Assembly: GCA_003104975.1 (NCBI GenBank)
Contig: PQAM01000003.1
Location: forward strand, 1-59,209
DNA length: 59,209 nt
Source: Candidatus Methylomirabilota bacterium
GTDB lineage: Bacteria > Methylomirabilota > Methylomirabilia > Methylomirabilales > Methylomirabilaceae
Reading direction: 5' to 3'
Both the position numbers and the translations under genes were made by a program. Position 1 is the first letter of the stretch. Every line of letters starts with the position of its first letter. Of the stretch, positions 34,216 to 42,165 are shown piece after piece. Below the pieces are notes generated by a model. It did not search any database. It saw only the letters and a program-made list of their open reading frames with translations, and was not told the DNA's origin.

Positions 34216-35175
34216 CTAATGCCAGAGCTGTAACACTTCCGCAACAGGAAGCATCGCCCGCGCTCCGAACACGACGCCGCCGAGTGGATCATTGGCGCGA
34301 GAAACATTCAAGCCGGTTTCCGCTTCAATGCGCGCACGCATACCACGGAGAAGCGAGCCTCCCCCTGAGAGGACGAGTCCGGAGTCGATAATGTCACTTC
34401 CCCAGGAATGAGGGATGTCTCGGAAAAGCGTCGTAGCGCTGGTGAGGATTTTGCCGAACGGCAATTGCAGCGCGGCACGCAAAGGAGCGGTCGGAATCGG
34501 TAATACGACCGGCGCGCGAGTACCGTCGTCGAATGCGGTGATCGTCGCCAGCTCCTGCTCATCGGCCGTCCGCTCAACGCCGATGCGCCGCAGGACGGCC
34601 TCCGCCTCTTCGGTACCGACGGATACGCCCCATTCGTTCTGAATGGTTTTCCTCACACCATCACGCAGGTCGCTGCAGCCGACACGCGCGGCCCGGGCAG
34701 CAACGATCCTCCCTTCTTTGATAATGGCGCAATCCGTAATCCCTTCACCAATATCCACAACCATATGAGCATAGGGAGAGGATACGTCTATGCCGGCGCC
34801 GACCGCCGCTGCAAGCGGTTCGGGAATGAGCAATACGGCTTGCGCGCCGGCCTCGGATACGCAATCCAGCACGGCGGCGCGTTCCCTATCATCGGCGTCA
34901 GTTGGGACGCAGGCAAGAGCGCAGGGGCGTGAAAAGCGGTTGGTGACCGATCGAATGAGCGTCTTCAGGACGGCCACAGTGGCATCCGTATTCACGATGA
35001 CCCCGCCGCGTAACGCGGATCGCCCCCCCACCGTCGAAGGAAGTTCGAGCGTCGACCGATCACCCCGAGCGACGCGGGTGTGCGCTGTGCCGAGATCGAC
35101 CGCAATTGCCGGGTACCGCAAAAAACGGGGCAGAACTGCCACTGGCATCGACTCCGTTCGCTGAGTCTCTGACAC
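34216..35175 (-). CDS. MreB-like actin-family ATPase
   Basis: 319 residues. The actin-fold motifs are phosphate 1 IAVDLGTAHTRVARG, phosphate 2 MVVDIGEGITDCAII and adenosine LVLSGGGSLLRGM. The segment ACVPTDADDRERAAVLDCVSEAGAQ matches the MreB subdomain IIA region. It is a little shorter than true MreB (about 335-345), lacks the membrane-binding amphipathic N-terminus I would expect, and has no mreC or mreD beside it. A paralogue with a role other than rod shape is likely. Confidence 0.78.
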   Translation of the reverse strand: MSETQRTESMPVAVLPRFLRYPAIAVDLGTAHTRVARGDRSTLELPSTVGGRSALRGGVIVNTDATVAVLKTLIRSVTNRFSRPCALACVPTDADDRERAAVLDCVSEAGAQAVLLIPEPLAAAVGAGIDVSSPYAHMVVDIGEGITDCAIIKEGRIVAARAARVGCSDLRDGVRKTIQNEWGVSVGTEEAEAVLRRIGVERTADEQELATITAFDDGTRAPVVLPIPTAPLRAALQLPFGKILTSATTLFRDIPHSWGSDIIDSGLVLSGGGSLLRGMRARIEAETGLNVSRANDPLGGVVFGARAMLPVAEVLQLWH

Positions 35176-35242
35176 ACGAACCGACGGTACGGCGCGACGA
35201 CGGCACGCGCCATCGCGTCGCGCCTCCTGCCGTCATCCTGCA

Positions 35243-35659
35243 CTATCGATCATAGTGACCCGCAGCTTCCGGCTGGTAAATGACCTCTTCCACCTGCAAT
35301 CTTCTCAGCCCGGCCGGAACCTCCCAGGTTATAACATCCCCGACCCGGTATCCGATCAGGGCAGTGCCGATAGGTGCCAGGACGGAAATCCTATTCCGGC
35401 CTGCATTCGCATCGGCCGGATAGACCAGGGTGTAGGTCAGTTCTGTGTTCGTCTCCAGGTCTTTCAGGCGCACAGTGGAATTCATCGTAATGACATCATG
35501 CGGAATCTTGTCCGCCGGAACAACTTCGGCGCTCATTAATTCCTGTTCTAATCTCGACAGATTCCCCTGATCACGCTCAGGAATGGCTCGGGACTCCAAT
35601 AGACGCTTCGTCAACCGCTCCATGTCAAGCTCTGTTATGTAGATCGTTCTTTTTTCCAC
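35243..35659 (-). CDS. rnk: GreA/Rnk-type RNA polymerase-binding protein
   Basis: 138 residues. A short N-terminal helical part precedes the C-terminal GreA/GreB FKBP-like domain: VITMNSTVRLKDLETNTELTYTLVYP, then ISVLAPIGTALIGYRVGDVITWEVP. The N-terminal coiled coil is shorter than in GreA, as in Rnk, which binds RNA polymerase without cleavage stimulation. It is separated by 67 bases from the MreB-like gene downstream of it on the same strand. Confidence 0.8.
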   Translation of the reverse strand: MEKRTIYITELDMERLTKRLLESRAIPERDQGNLSRLEQELMSAEVVPADKIPHDVITMNSTVRLKDLETNTELTYTLVYPADANAGRNRISVLAPIGTALIGYRVGDVITWEVPAGLRRLQVEEVIYQPEAAGHYDR

Positions 35660-35754
35660 GTCATATTCTCCTGTTTACCCCCACAAAAGACGCCGGCTTT
35701 CTGCCCCTATCGGCTGGTCTCCAGGAATTCATGCGACGACATCAGATAGCTATA

Positions 35755-36201
35755 TCAGGCAAAATGACTCATGAGCTTCGACTTATCGATCTTTGTGAGG
35801 TTCGCTGAGACGTTCTTTTTCAACTTTGCCTTCACCGCCGGGGTCAAATTTTCGAGTATCTGATTGTTTATAGCCCTGTCGGCGGCCAAGAACCATTTCT
35901 CACAGTCCTTTTCCAGCACCAATTGATTGATGTCTTCCGCGATCTGCTTGATCAGTCGCTTTTCGGCTTCCAGTTCAACCGCATGCGGTTCTCCGAACCC
36001 CCCTGTTGTCCCACTTGCGCCACCGCCCTGATAGAATCTGCCCGCAGCATCCCTGAATTTATCCGAAGCCCTCAATCGCGGTTCGATGGTCACATGGCTT
36101 TTTATTGTCTCTAATTTGTCACTTTCTATTTTCCAAGGATCCTTGACGATTTCGTAGGCTATCATCGTACCCAGGTCAACCGTGATGATGATCTCGCTCA
36201 T
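35755..36201 (-). CDS. Host attachment protein-like (AtsE/baeRF family)
   Basis: 148 residues. The central DKFRDAAGRFYQGGG, the charged helix AVELEAEKRLIKQIAEDINQLV and the C-terminal LAADRAINNQILENLTPAVKAKL match the family annotated as required for attachment to host cells, related to the bacterial archaeo-eukaryotic release-factor (baeRF) fold. The actual role is not known; ribosome-related function is a current idea. It is on the same strand as the rnk-like gene, 95 bases upstream of it. Confidence 0.72.
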   Translation of the reverse strand: MSEIIITVDLGTMIAYEIVKDPWKIESDKLETIKSHVTIEPRLRASDKFRDAAGRFYQGGGASGTTGGFGEPHAVELEAEKRLIKQIAEDINQLVLEKDCEKWFLAADRAINNQILENLTPAVKAKLKKNVSANLTKIDKSKLMSHFA

Positions 36202-36695
36202 ACATGCCTCCTTGTTGCACTGTTCGTGTCAATACACTGCCTGAACACAGCAGTTTCTTACCCGCACGACAACGATCCCCGGGCTCCACACTGCTTTCTT
36301 GGGGCCACGTTACGCGATCCAAGGCCTCATCGACCATCCGAAGACCGACGGGCGGACCACTCTTTTTATAAACCGGCTCCTTTCGGTGTGGGGTTATCGG
36401 TTGTGAGCAACAACTGCCTCACCTCATGGAGTTGTTCCGCTTTTTGAACTATCGCACACTTTCTCACCCGACTCAATCCCCCTTTTCGTTGGAAAACGGT
36501 GTCTCAAGATGTTTGCTTCACCGCCTTGACTTATGACATAATGCCGGGTAAGCGACACACGCTCACAGACAGTACGAGCAGAGGTCGAAACCCTTGGCAA
36601 GCGCGACACGGCGATTCCCGGTTTCAGGCAGGCAATGTCATCACATCGCGAGCGACGCCACCGTGTGTAACCGCGTAGCCGTAGGAGAAAATAGG
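36202..36695. promoter_or_regulatory. Divergent intergenic region between host-attachment-like and Crp/Fnr genes
   Basis: No gene is supported. A weak sigma70-like pair faces the Crp/Fnr gene: TTGCTT at 36514-36519 and CATAAT at 36538-36543, spacing 18. It would give a 5' leader of about 145 bases. The -35 match is poor, so this is tentative. Confidence 0.3.
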
Positions 36696-37451
36696 ATGAC
36701 GACACAGATCAAACAGGATTCGTTGGGATCTACGGAGGTGCTCCAGGGATTTTCGCTGTTTTCCGCTCTGCCCGAGGACATCCTGCAGCATGTGTGGCAA
36801 GGAACTGATAAGGTGAGATACAGCCGAGGCGACACCATCGTGACCGAGGAGCAGCAGTGCCAACATCTGCATCTGGTGGCGTCCGGCGTCGTGAAGATCT
36901 ATAAACTCTCCGAGGACGGACGAGAGCAGATCATCCATGTGATGAAATCCGGCGGCTTCTTCGGCGAGGACATCGTATTCGGTGGCGAGCGTTATGAGGC
37001 TACCGCCGAAGCGCTCTGCAAGACCCTTCTCTATAACATTAAGAGGACGGCGCTTGAGGCATTGGTTCTGGAGTATCCACCCTTTGCCTTGGCGCTCCTG
37101 GCGAGTTTCGGTCGCCGCCTCAAGCGGCTTATGATGCTTATCGGTGAAGCTGCCCTTTTGGATGTGCGGAAAAGACTGTGTCGTGTCCTCCTGGAGCTGG
37201 CCGAGGAAGAACGAGATGGCCACGCCGATAGATCTGTCATCCGGATTCGTCAGACCGAATTGGCCGCTCGCGTCGGAACGGCGAGAGAAACACTCAGTCG
37301 AATGCTGGGCAAACTGGAGCGCGATGGGTTGATCACGCGAAAAGGCTGGGGGATCGTTCTTCTGAACATCCCTTCTCTCCATAGAGAAGTCCCCCATTGG
37401 CGAGAGGATCTCCAGCTCTTCCCCCTCGGTCCCAGCCAGTCACGCCAGTGA
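36696..37451 (+). CDS. Crp/Fnr-family transcriptional regulator, second copy
   Basis: 251 residues from the ATG at 36696, after GTAGGAG; the frame opens earlier at 36594. The sensor domain (FSLFSALPEDILQHVWQG, YSRGDTIVTEEQQCQHLHLVASGVVKIY) is followed by a winged helix with recognition helix RQTELAARVGTARETLSRMLGKLERDGLI. There are no FNR-type cysteines. It is 2.4 kb from the HAO-like gene, which has an HcpR/FNR-type palindrome, and is therefore one candidate to read that site. Confidence 0.88.
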   Translation: MTTQIKQDSLGSTEVLQGFSLFSALPEDILQHVWQGTDKVRYSRGDTIVTEEQQCQHLHLVASGVVKIYKLSEDGREQIIHVMKSGGFFGEDIVFGGERYEATAEALCKTLLYNIKRTALEALVLEYPPFALALLASFGRRLKRLMMLIGEAALLDVRKRLCRVLLELAEEERDGHADRSVIRIRQTELAARVGTARETLSRMLGKLERDGLITRKGWGIVLLNIPSLHREVPHWREDLQLFPLGPSQSRQ

Positions 37452-37576
37452 TAATCCGCCAGACGGGCTCCTTATTCCGCCGCACCGCCCTACTTAACCG
37501 CTCCAGGATATCTATGTACCGTTCATAACCGGGCACTCAACCTGCATCTCTTTTCGGCTCGCGCCCGCAACCGTTC

Positions 37577-38032
37577 TTATCTGATCGTCTCAGACGGTCC
37601 GCGTTCATGTTTCTCGTCGAACTCGGTGATCCGCCAGGTTTTATCAAAACGCTTTACGGAGAGTACGACCGACTTATGTACGGGCTGGGCACCTTTGGCT
37701 GCGATCTCTACTGCATAAATATAGCTCGCTTGACCCCATTGTGGCCTAGTCCACGAATTAGTCGAGCTCTCCTTCATGGTAAACGAGGCCTTGTGACTGC
37801 CGCTATTTTCTACCGGCACGGTCTTCGCCAGAAGTGCGAACTGCTCGTCGATCTTTTGGGCCATACCATCCGTGGCCAGCGCTTTCGCCTCTAAGACGTT
37901 CGCCTGGACATAATACCGATCCATAAACTGATTCGCCACTTTTTGCGGGGTCCCCCCACCCTCCCCGCAACCGGACAAGAACAGGAAGGTCGCTATCGGA
38001 GTGCCTGCAATTACCTGTTTCAGCTTCATCAT
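37577..38032 (-). CDS. Putative lipoprotein of unknown function
   Basis: 151 residues from the ATG at 38030-38032, which has GGAGAG upstream; the frame opens at 38083. The signal ends in the lipobox LFLSGC, so the mature protein starts at Cys and is lipid-anchored. The mature part (KVANQFMDRYYVQANVLEAKALA, then RFDKTWRITEFDE) looks like a small NTF2-like or export-chaperone type fold, but I do not recognise a family. It precedes the thioredoxin-like gene by position only and is transcribed away from it. Confidence 0.65.
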   Translation of the reverse strand: MMKLKQVIAGTPIATFLFLSGCGEGGGTPQKVANQFMDRYYVQANVLEAKALATDGMAQKIDEQFALLAKTVPVENSGSHKASFTMKESSTNSWTRPQWGQASYIYAVEIAAKGAQPVHKSVVLSVKRFDKTWRITEFDEKHERGPSETIR

Positions 38033-38201
38033 GCTCTCCGTTGAAATAAAACGTCGTTGGCCGATGAGTGATACTTCCCCCATGAGACTACTCCCATGCA
38101 GCCAGACTACTGCGATGTCTCACGTCTCGCTCTTGCCTGCTCGCTCTGTGGCCGTTTCCTCTCACATCAACCGACGCGGTGTCGGGTCCGCGCGATGACC
38201 G

Positions 38202-38438
38202 TTACTTGAGTGCGGCCAGATCGGCCCCGAAGTTGATGTGAAAGACCTGCCCACCAAGGACCAGCGCCGGCACCGACTTGACCCCTTTGGATTCGGCCTC
38301 CGCGATGCGAGCCTTCTCTTTACCGAGGTCAACCATTTCGATATCGAACCGGTTCGCGTCAAGCGCCGGAAGCATCCCGTGCTCTGCGGCGAGACATACA
38401 GGACAACCGGCATGGTAATAGATACCTCGTGTTTTCAT
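38202..38438 (-). CDS. Small thioredoxin/glutaredoxin-fold protein (CPVC)
   Basis: 78 residues from the ATG at 38436-38438, with AGGAGGG upstream. The N-terminal strand leads into HAGCPVCLAAE, a CxxC redox motif, and KSVPALVLGGQ supplies the cis-Pro loop. There is no signal peptide, so it acts in the cytoplasm. It starts 43 bases after the HAO-like gene, on the same strand, and may be cotranscribed with it. Confidence 0.78.
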   Translation of the reverse strand: MKTRGIYYHAGCPVCLAAEHGMLPALDANRFDIEMVDLGKEKARIAEAESKGVKSVPALVLGGQVFHINFGADLAALK

Positions 38439-38481
38439 CGGAACCCTCCTGTTCATGGTGTGTTGGTGTTATGCCGGCGCA

Positions 38482-39861
38482 TTACCTTTGGTTCGTTCTC
38501 TTCTCCGCCGGTTCCTTGATGACCTTCAGGGTATCGGTGTACTCGCCGTGCGTCCAGAATTCGGACGGTTGATACGGCACACCGACCTTCTGCTCGATCC
38601 TGGCCAGCCGTCGCATCTTCTCCGCCTCGCTCTTGATGGCGGCCAGATACTTGTCGGCCTCAAAGGCGCCGAAGGTGTAGGTGGCTGAGCCGCCTGAGCT
38701 GTGCGCCGCGCCCTTGAAGGTATTGGTCGTGGCATAGGCCACCATCTCGTAAAAGAGCCGCTCGATAGCGGGGACGTTATAGTTCATGCCGCCGAAGCTC
38801 GCCGCATGCCCGCCCTTCCAGCCCGGGGCCAGGAACGCGGGCATCGGTTCCATGAGGCCCTCCTTATACAGGTCTTCGAGAATCTGTTTGGCCTCCCGCA
38901 CCTTCTGAAAGCTGATGCCGACCGCTTCATCCATGTACTCAAGCTGCGCCCGTGCGAATCTGGAAGAGTGGCAATCGCTGCACACCCCGATCCATCGATC
39001 CCGTTTTGCCTGATGTTCCGGCGCCCCGCGATTGACCTCCTGCATCCCCATGGCGGCATAGACGGTATTGCGTACCGTATTGTGGTCGCCCCCCGGCATA
39101 TGACAGTAGGCGCAGGTGGGGAACCGGTAGTTACCGCGGGCCAGCGGCTTGGTCCAATCCGTCTCCTGCTGTTCTGCATGCCAGATATTGCCGTGCTTGG
39201 CGTTCTCCCAGACCTCGTAGTCCCGATGATCCACCCCGCTGTGACAGCTCATGCAGGCGCTGGGTTTGCGGGCCTCCGCCGCCGAGAATTTGTGCCGCGT
39301 GTGGCAGCTATCGCACCCGACGCTGCCGATCCGATGGCACTGCGCGCACCCGACGACCTCAGCCGGCGGCTTGTGCATCTGCCAGGCATTCTCATACACG
39401 TCCGGGTCCATCGCGCGGGCATGAGCCGGGTGACCGGCCTTCAACTCTTCCCTGTATTGGGTGACCTGGGTCTTATGACAGCCTTCGCAGGTCTCCGGCT
39501 TTGGCATAGAGAGCTTCTGATGGTCGTTGCCGTGGCAGGCGGTACAGGAGACCTTGGCCGGCGCGTGTTTGCTCACCTTCCAATCATTGACGATGGTCGG
39601 TGTGATCCCGGTATGGCAGGCAACACAGGCCTCCCCCTGGAAGACCCCCTGAATGGGATTGCGAGGGGTGAAGAGATTCGGATCCAGCCACTGAAAGACC
39701 GATGGGGCCAGCCACTGATCCCGGTATGCGCCAGCCCCGTGCGGCAAATACGGGGATTCCGCCGCACCCGCGGGATTCCACCATGGGGCGATCATGATCG
39801 CAACGACGATCGCGAAGATCGGCAGCAGCGTCTGCCGCCGCTCTTGATCTCTATAGCTCAT
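38482..39861 (-). CDS. Octaheme cytochrome c, hydroxylamine-oxidoreductase-like
   Basis: 459 residues from the ATG at 39859-39861; the frame opens at 39939. A signal peptide (LLPIFAIVVAIMIAPWW...AGAAES) sends it to the periplasm. Eight CxxCH sites follow: CVACH, CTACH, CEGCH, CAQCH, CDSCH, CMSCH, CAYCH, CSDCH. Number and order fit the HAO family, whose members oxidise hydroxylamine or hydrazine, or reduce nitrite. The crosslinking Tyr that marks the oxidising enzymes cannot be assigned by eye; FYEMVAYATTNTFKG is the region to inspect. In a nitrite-dependent methane oxidiser it could detoxify hydroxylamine or take part in NO/nitrite turnover. Confidence 0.87.
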   Translation of the reverse strand: MSYRDQERRQTLLPIFAIVVAIMIAPWWNPAGAAESPYLPHGAGAYRDQWLAPSVFQWLDPNLFTPRNPIQGVFQGEACVACHTGITPTIVNDWKVSKHAPAKVSCTACHGNDHQKLSMPKPETCEGCHKTQVTQYREELKAGHPAHARAMDPDVYENAWQMHKPPAEVVGCAQCHRIGSVGCDSCHTRHKFSAAEARKPSACMSCHSGVDHRDYEVWENAKHGNIWHAEQQETDWTKPLARGNYRFPTCAYCHMPGGDHNTVRNTVYAAMGMQEVNRGAPEHQAKRDRWIGVCSDCHSSRFARAQLEYMDEAVGISFQKVREAKQILEDLYKEGLMEPMPAFLAPGWKGGHAASFGGMNYNVPAIERLFYEMVAYATTNTFKGAAHSSGGSATYTFGAFEADKYLAAIKSEAEKMRRLARIEQKVGVPYQPSEFWTHGEYTDTLKVIKEPAEKRTNQR

Positions 39862-39943
39862 AACAGCCCCCCTTTCGTCTACCCCTGAATCGGAAATCAT
39901 TATTCTTGGTTTGCGTACGTCGTATGGGTCCACAAGCATATGG

Positions 39944-39958
39944 ATTCATATTATGAAT
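39944..39958. promoter_or_regulatory. Perfect dyad ATTCAT-ATT-ATGAAT upstream of the HAO-like gene
   Basis: A 6-bp perfect inverted repeat with a 3-base spacer lies about 90 bases upstream of the cytochrome start, in an A/T-rich patch. It could be an operator, but the cognate protein is unknown. Confidence 0.35.
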
Positions 39959-39977
39959 TTGCCGACATCTCGAGTCA

Positions 39978-39991
39978 GTGACCAAGGTCAC
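39978..39991. promoter_or_regulatory. HcpR/FNR-type palindrome GTGACC-AA-GGTCAC
   Basis: A perfect 14-bp dyad has its centre about 123 bases upstream of the HAO-like start. The half-site TGACC...GGTCA matches the core reported for HcpR, a Crp/Fnr-family nitrosative-stress regulator in other bacteria. No gene is read in the other direction from here: the next one is convergent. So the cytochrome is the only nearby target. Confidence 0.5.
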
Positions 39992-40128
39992 ATTCTCCGT
40001 ATCGCGGAGTCGGCCAGACCCCTTATTGAGGTCCTGCGCTTCGTACCACGGGGGGTCAGGAGACAAAACGGCTCCGCACGACAGGATCCGGTCGATCAAT
40101 GCGCCCGACGTTACCCGACAACACACGA

Positions 40129-41052
40129 TCAAGCACGTGGGCGTCTACCCAGCACGAATGCTGTCCCCTGCTCCAACGTTACGACGAAGAGGGCGGCGGC
40201 GGTCAGGTCTGCGGTCGTTCCTGGATTGAGCCGGTTGCCGTCCTTGCGGAGCGCGCGGTCCCACCGTTGAAGTCGTCGCCACCCCTGCTCTGTACAGACC
40301 CCACCGACGGCGAGGATCTTTCCTGCCTCCCGCGAGATTCTGGCGGCCTCGTGTGCCCCGCATTTGCGCGCGATGAGGGAGTCGGGCACGCGCGACAGAA
40401 TCGTCAGATAGGTCTGAACGACCGCTGGTCCGGCGTCGCCAAATTCTCTGAGACAGTCTGTGAGTGTCGGCGCGCCGATGGTGAAGGTGATCTCGAAGTC
40501 GGTGATGTACTCGCGCGCGATCGAGTCCCGGTCGGCGGCGGCGCGCATTGCGTTGAGGAGGGATACCCTGCCGCGAACGGCTCGCACGTCTAACTGATCC
40601 GCCTGCCCGAGACCGCCCGGTTCGGCCAGGCGGATCGCCTCGTATACTTTCTGCCCATCGTAGGGTGTAAGGGCGGCCAGGACACGGTGAAGTCGGATTC
40701 GCAGCGGTTGCCGCCCCTTGCGCAAGGCAGCCTTAGCGAGCGGAGCAAAGAGAAGGGCAATGCCCAGATTGGTGTTCCGGCCGACTGATCGCGTCGTCTC
40801 TCGAACAGTGTCGAGAACCAGCGAGCCGGTTGCCGCAGCAGCCCCGTTCCGAAGGACCTGCCCCAGGATGACGGAACTGGCCAAAAAGTCGGTGTAGCTG
40901 GTGTCGGCGAAGTCGGCGAACGGGGTGACGTTGCCCGGCTTATCGGCGCTCACCTCCAGAAGGCAGGCAAGCTGGGCGGCGAGGGCGATAGAATCAGGGG
41001 TTGGGGGTTGGGGGTTGGGGGTTGGGGGATTCAGTGACACCTCAGACCTCAC
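40129..41052 (-). CDS. CitG-like triphosphoribosyl-dephospho-CoA synthase family protein, C1 cluster
   Basis: 307 residues. The core KPGNVTPFADFADTSYTDFLASS and the later TNLGIALLFAPLAKAA are the CitG/MdcB family signatures. Relatives of this type occur beside mch and RimK-like genes in methylotrophs, where they are thought to help build the H4MPT side chain or a related cofactor; this is unproven. Residues 8-21 (NPPTPNPQPPTP region) are encoded by four GGGGGTT repeats (complement), so the first 20 residues are not original. The start is uncertain because no other ATG or GTG fits between the repeat and the conserved part. Confidence 0.75.
   Translation of the reverse strand: MRSEVSLNPPTPNPQPPTPDSIALAAQLACLLEVSADKPGNVTPFADFADTSYTDFLASSVILGQVLRNGAAAATGSLVLDTVRETTRSVGRNTNLGIALLFAPLAKAALRKGRQPLRIRLHRVLAALTPYDGQKVYEAIRLAEPGGLGQADQLDVRAVRGRVSLLNAMRAAADRDSIAREYITDFEITFTIGAPTLTDCLREFGDAGPAVVQTYLTILSRVPDSLIARKCGAHEAARISREAGKILAVGGVCTEQGWRRLQRWDRALRKDGNRLNPGTTADLTAAALFVVTLEQGTAFVLGRRPRA
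40997..41028. repeat. (GGGGGTT)n tract, G-quadruplex motif
   Basis: Plus-strand runs of four to five G separated by TT (GGGGTTGGGGGTTGGGGG and on), a 7-bp period. Five G-runs in 32 bases meet the usual G-quadruplex rule. The G-rich strand is the template for the CitG-like gene. Confidence 0.85.
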
Positions 41053-41053
41053 A

Positions 41054-41083
41054 TCGGGCGCAGCAAGCAGCGCCCCTACGCTG
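41054..41083. repeat. GGGCGCAGCAAGCAGCGCCCCTAC repeat unit
   Basis: A short inverted repeat (GGGCGC...GCGCCC) lies between the CitG-like and RimK-like genes. The same unit appears at 43960-44012 and 58035-58088, where it is paired with a second arm GGGCAGGGCAAGCCCTGCCCC. Confidence 0.7.
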
Positions 41084-41954
41084 CTCGGTGTCCGAGCTGA
41101 CTGAGCAGGTGATCGGCGATTGCCTGGGCGATCTCGACCTCGGTGGTCCGCTGCAGGCCGGACCAGCCAGGGATACTGTTGACCTCGACGACCGTATAAC
41201 CGTGAGCGGTCCGGAGCAGATCGATCCCGGCATAGTCGGTCCCAAGGAGTCGGCCGGCCTCGAGGCAGAGGCGGGTCGCGTCGTCATCCATGACGTGAGG
41301 CTCCGGTCGCGCGCCCTGAGAGACATTGTGCCGCCACCCGTCGGCCCGGCGCCGCATCGCCGCAACGACCCGATCTCCGATCACCAGACCCCGCAGATCG
41401 TAGTCGCCGTGGGGGACAAACTCCTGGATGTAGAAGATGCTTCGCGTGAGCGTCAGGGCGCGAAAGACCCGATAGGCGACGTCGGCGTCGCTGACCCGCA
41501 CCATCCCCCGGCCACCGGCGCCGAAGAGCGGCTTGACGATGACGTCGCCAAGTTCCTGGAACGCCGCCATCGCGTCGTCGAACCCCTCGGCGACGACAGT
41601 CCGCGGCGTCGGTACGCCGTGGGATGCCAGCAGACTGGACGTATAATATTTATCGACGGTCTGCTCCAGCGGGCTGGGTCGGTTCATGATGCGCACACCG
41701 GCCGCCTCCAGCCGGTGCAGCGTATTCATCCTGAAGACGATCTGCTCCAACGACCCTTCCGGGATCGTCCGGATCAGCAGCGCATCATACGATTCGAGCG
41801 GTTCACCGTTGATGGTGACCAGCGGACCACCGGGTACGCGGGCCGTCAGCCTGGCAATCGGCAGAAAGTCGGCCCGGCAGCCGCGTCGCGCCAGCGCCTT
41901 CAACAGGACCTCGACGTGCCACCCGGCTCTATCGGCAAGGATTCCGATCTTCAT
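41076..41954 (-). CDS. RimK-type ATP-grasp ligase, probable H4MPT side-chain glutamate ligase
   Basis: 292 residues. The ATP-grasp signatures are DVIVKPLFGAGGRGMVRV, FYIQEFVPHGDYDLRGLVIG and the Mg-binding GYTVVEVNSIPGWSGLQ. Relatives include the alpha-L-glutamate ligase MptN, which adds glutamate to H4MPT. Position between the CitG-like gene and mch supports a cofactor role over ribosomal protein S6 modification. The heptamer arrays on its upstream side (41965-42160) separate it from mch. Confidence 0.82.
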   Translation of the reverse strand: MKIGILADRAGWHVEVLLKALARRGCRADFLPIARLTARVPGGPLVTINGEPLESYDALLIRTIPEGSLEQIVFRMNTLHRLEAAGVRIMNRPSPLEQTVDKYYTSSLLASHGVPTPRTVVAEGFDDAMAAFQELGDVIVKPLFGAGGRGMVRVSDADVAYRVFRALTLTRSIFYIQEFVPHGDYDLRGLVIGDRVVAAMRRRADGWRHNVSQGARPEPHVMDDDATRLCLEAGRLLGTDYAGIDLLRTAHGYTVVEVNSIPGWSGLQRTTEVEIAQAIADHLLSQLGHRAA

Positions 41955-41959
41955 GCGTA

Positions 41960-42165
41960 AAACGTGAGGGGGAAGGCGTGAAGCGTGAGGGGTGAGGCGT
42001 TAGGGGAGAAAAGCATGTGGGCTCTCGTTTCACGCCTTCCGCCTTCCGCCTTACGGTTTTCCAGGTGCGTAAAACGTGAGGGGGAAGGCGAGAGGAGATA
42101 AGAGTTGCGAGTAAGAAAAAGCGGACATCCCCGTTTCACGCCTCACGCCTTTCGCCTGACGGTCT
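41960..42165. repeat. Heptamer arrays and duplicated unit between mch and the RimK-like gene
   Basis: Two similar units of about 100 bases each read cgtaaaacgtgagggggaaggcg, gagaaaag..., then gtttcacgcct and tccgcctt/cacgcct heptamers. They form a tandem duplication (41956-42060 and 42065-42165), about 80 percent alike by eye. No ORF here is supported. Confidence 0.65.

Noticed and set aside
38701-39888. 395-codon plus-strand frame
   Set aside because: Antisense to the octaheme cytochrome; it has no recognisable domain.
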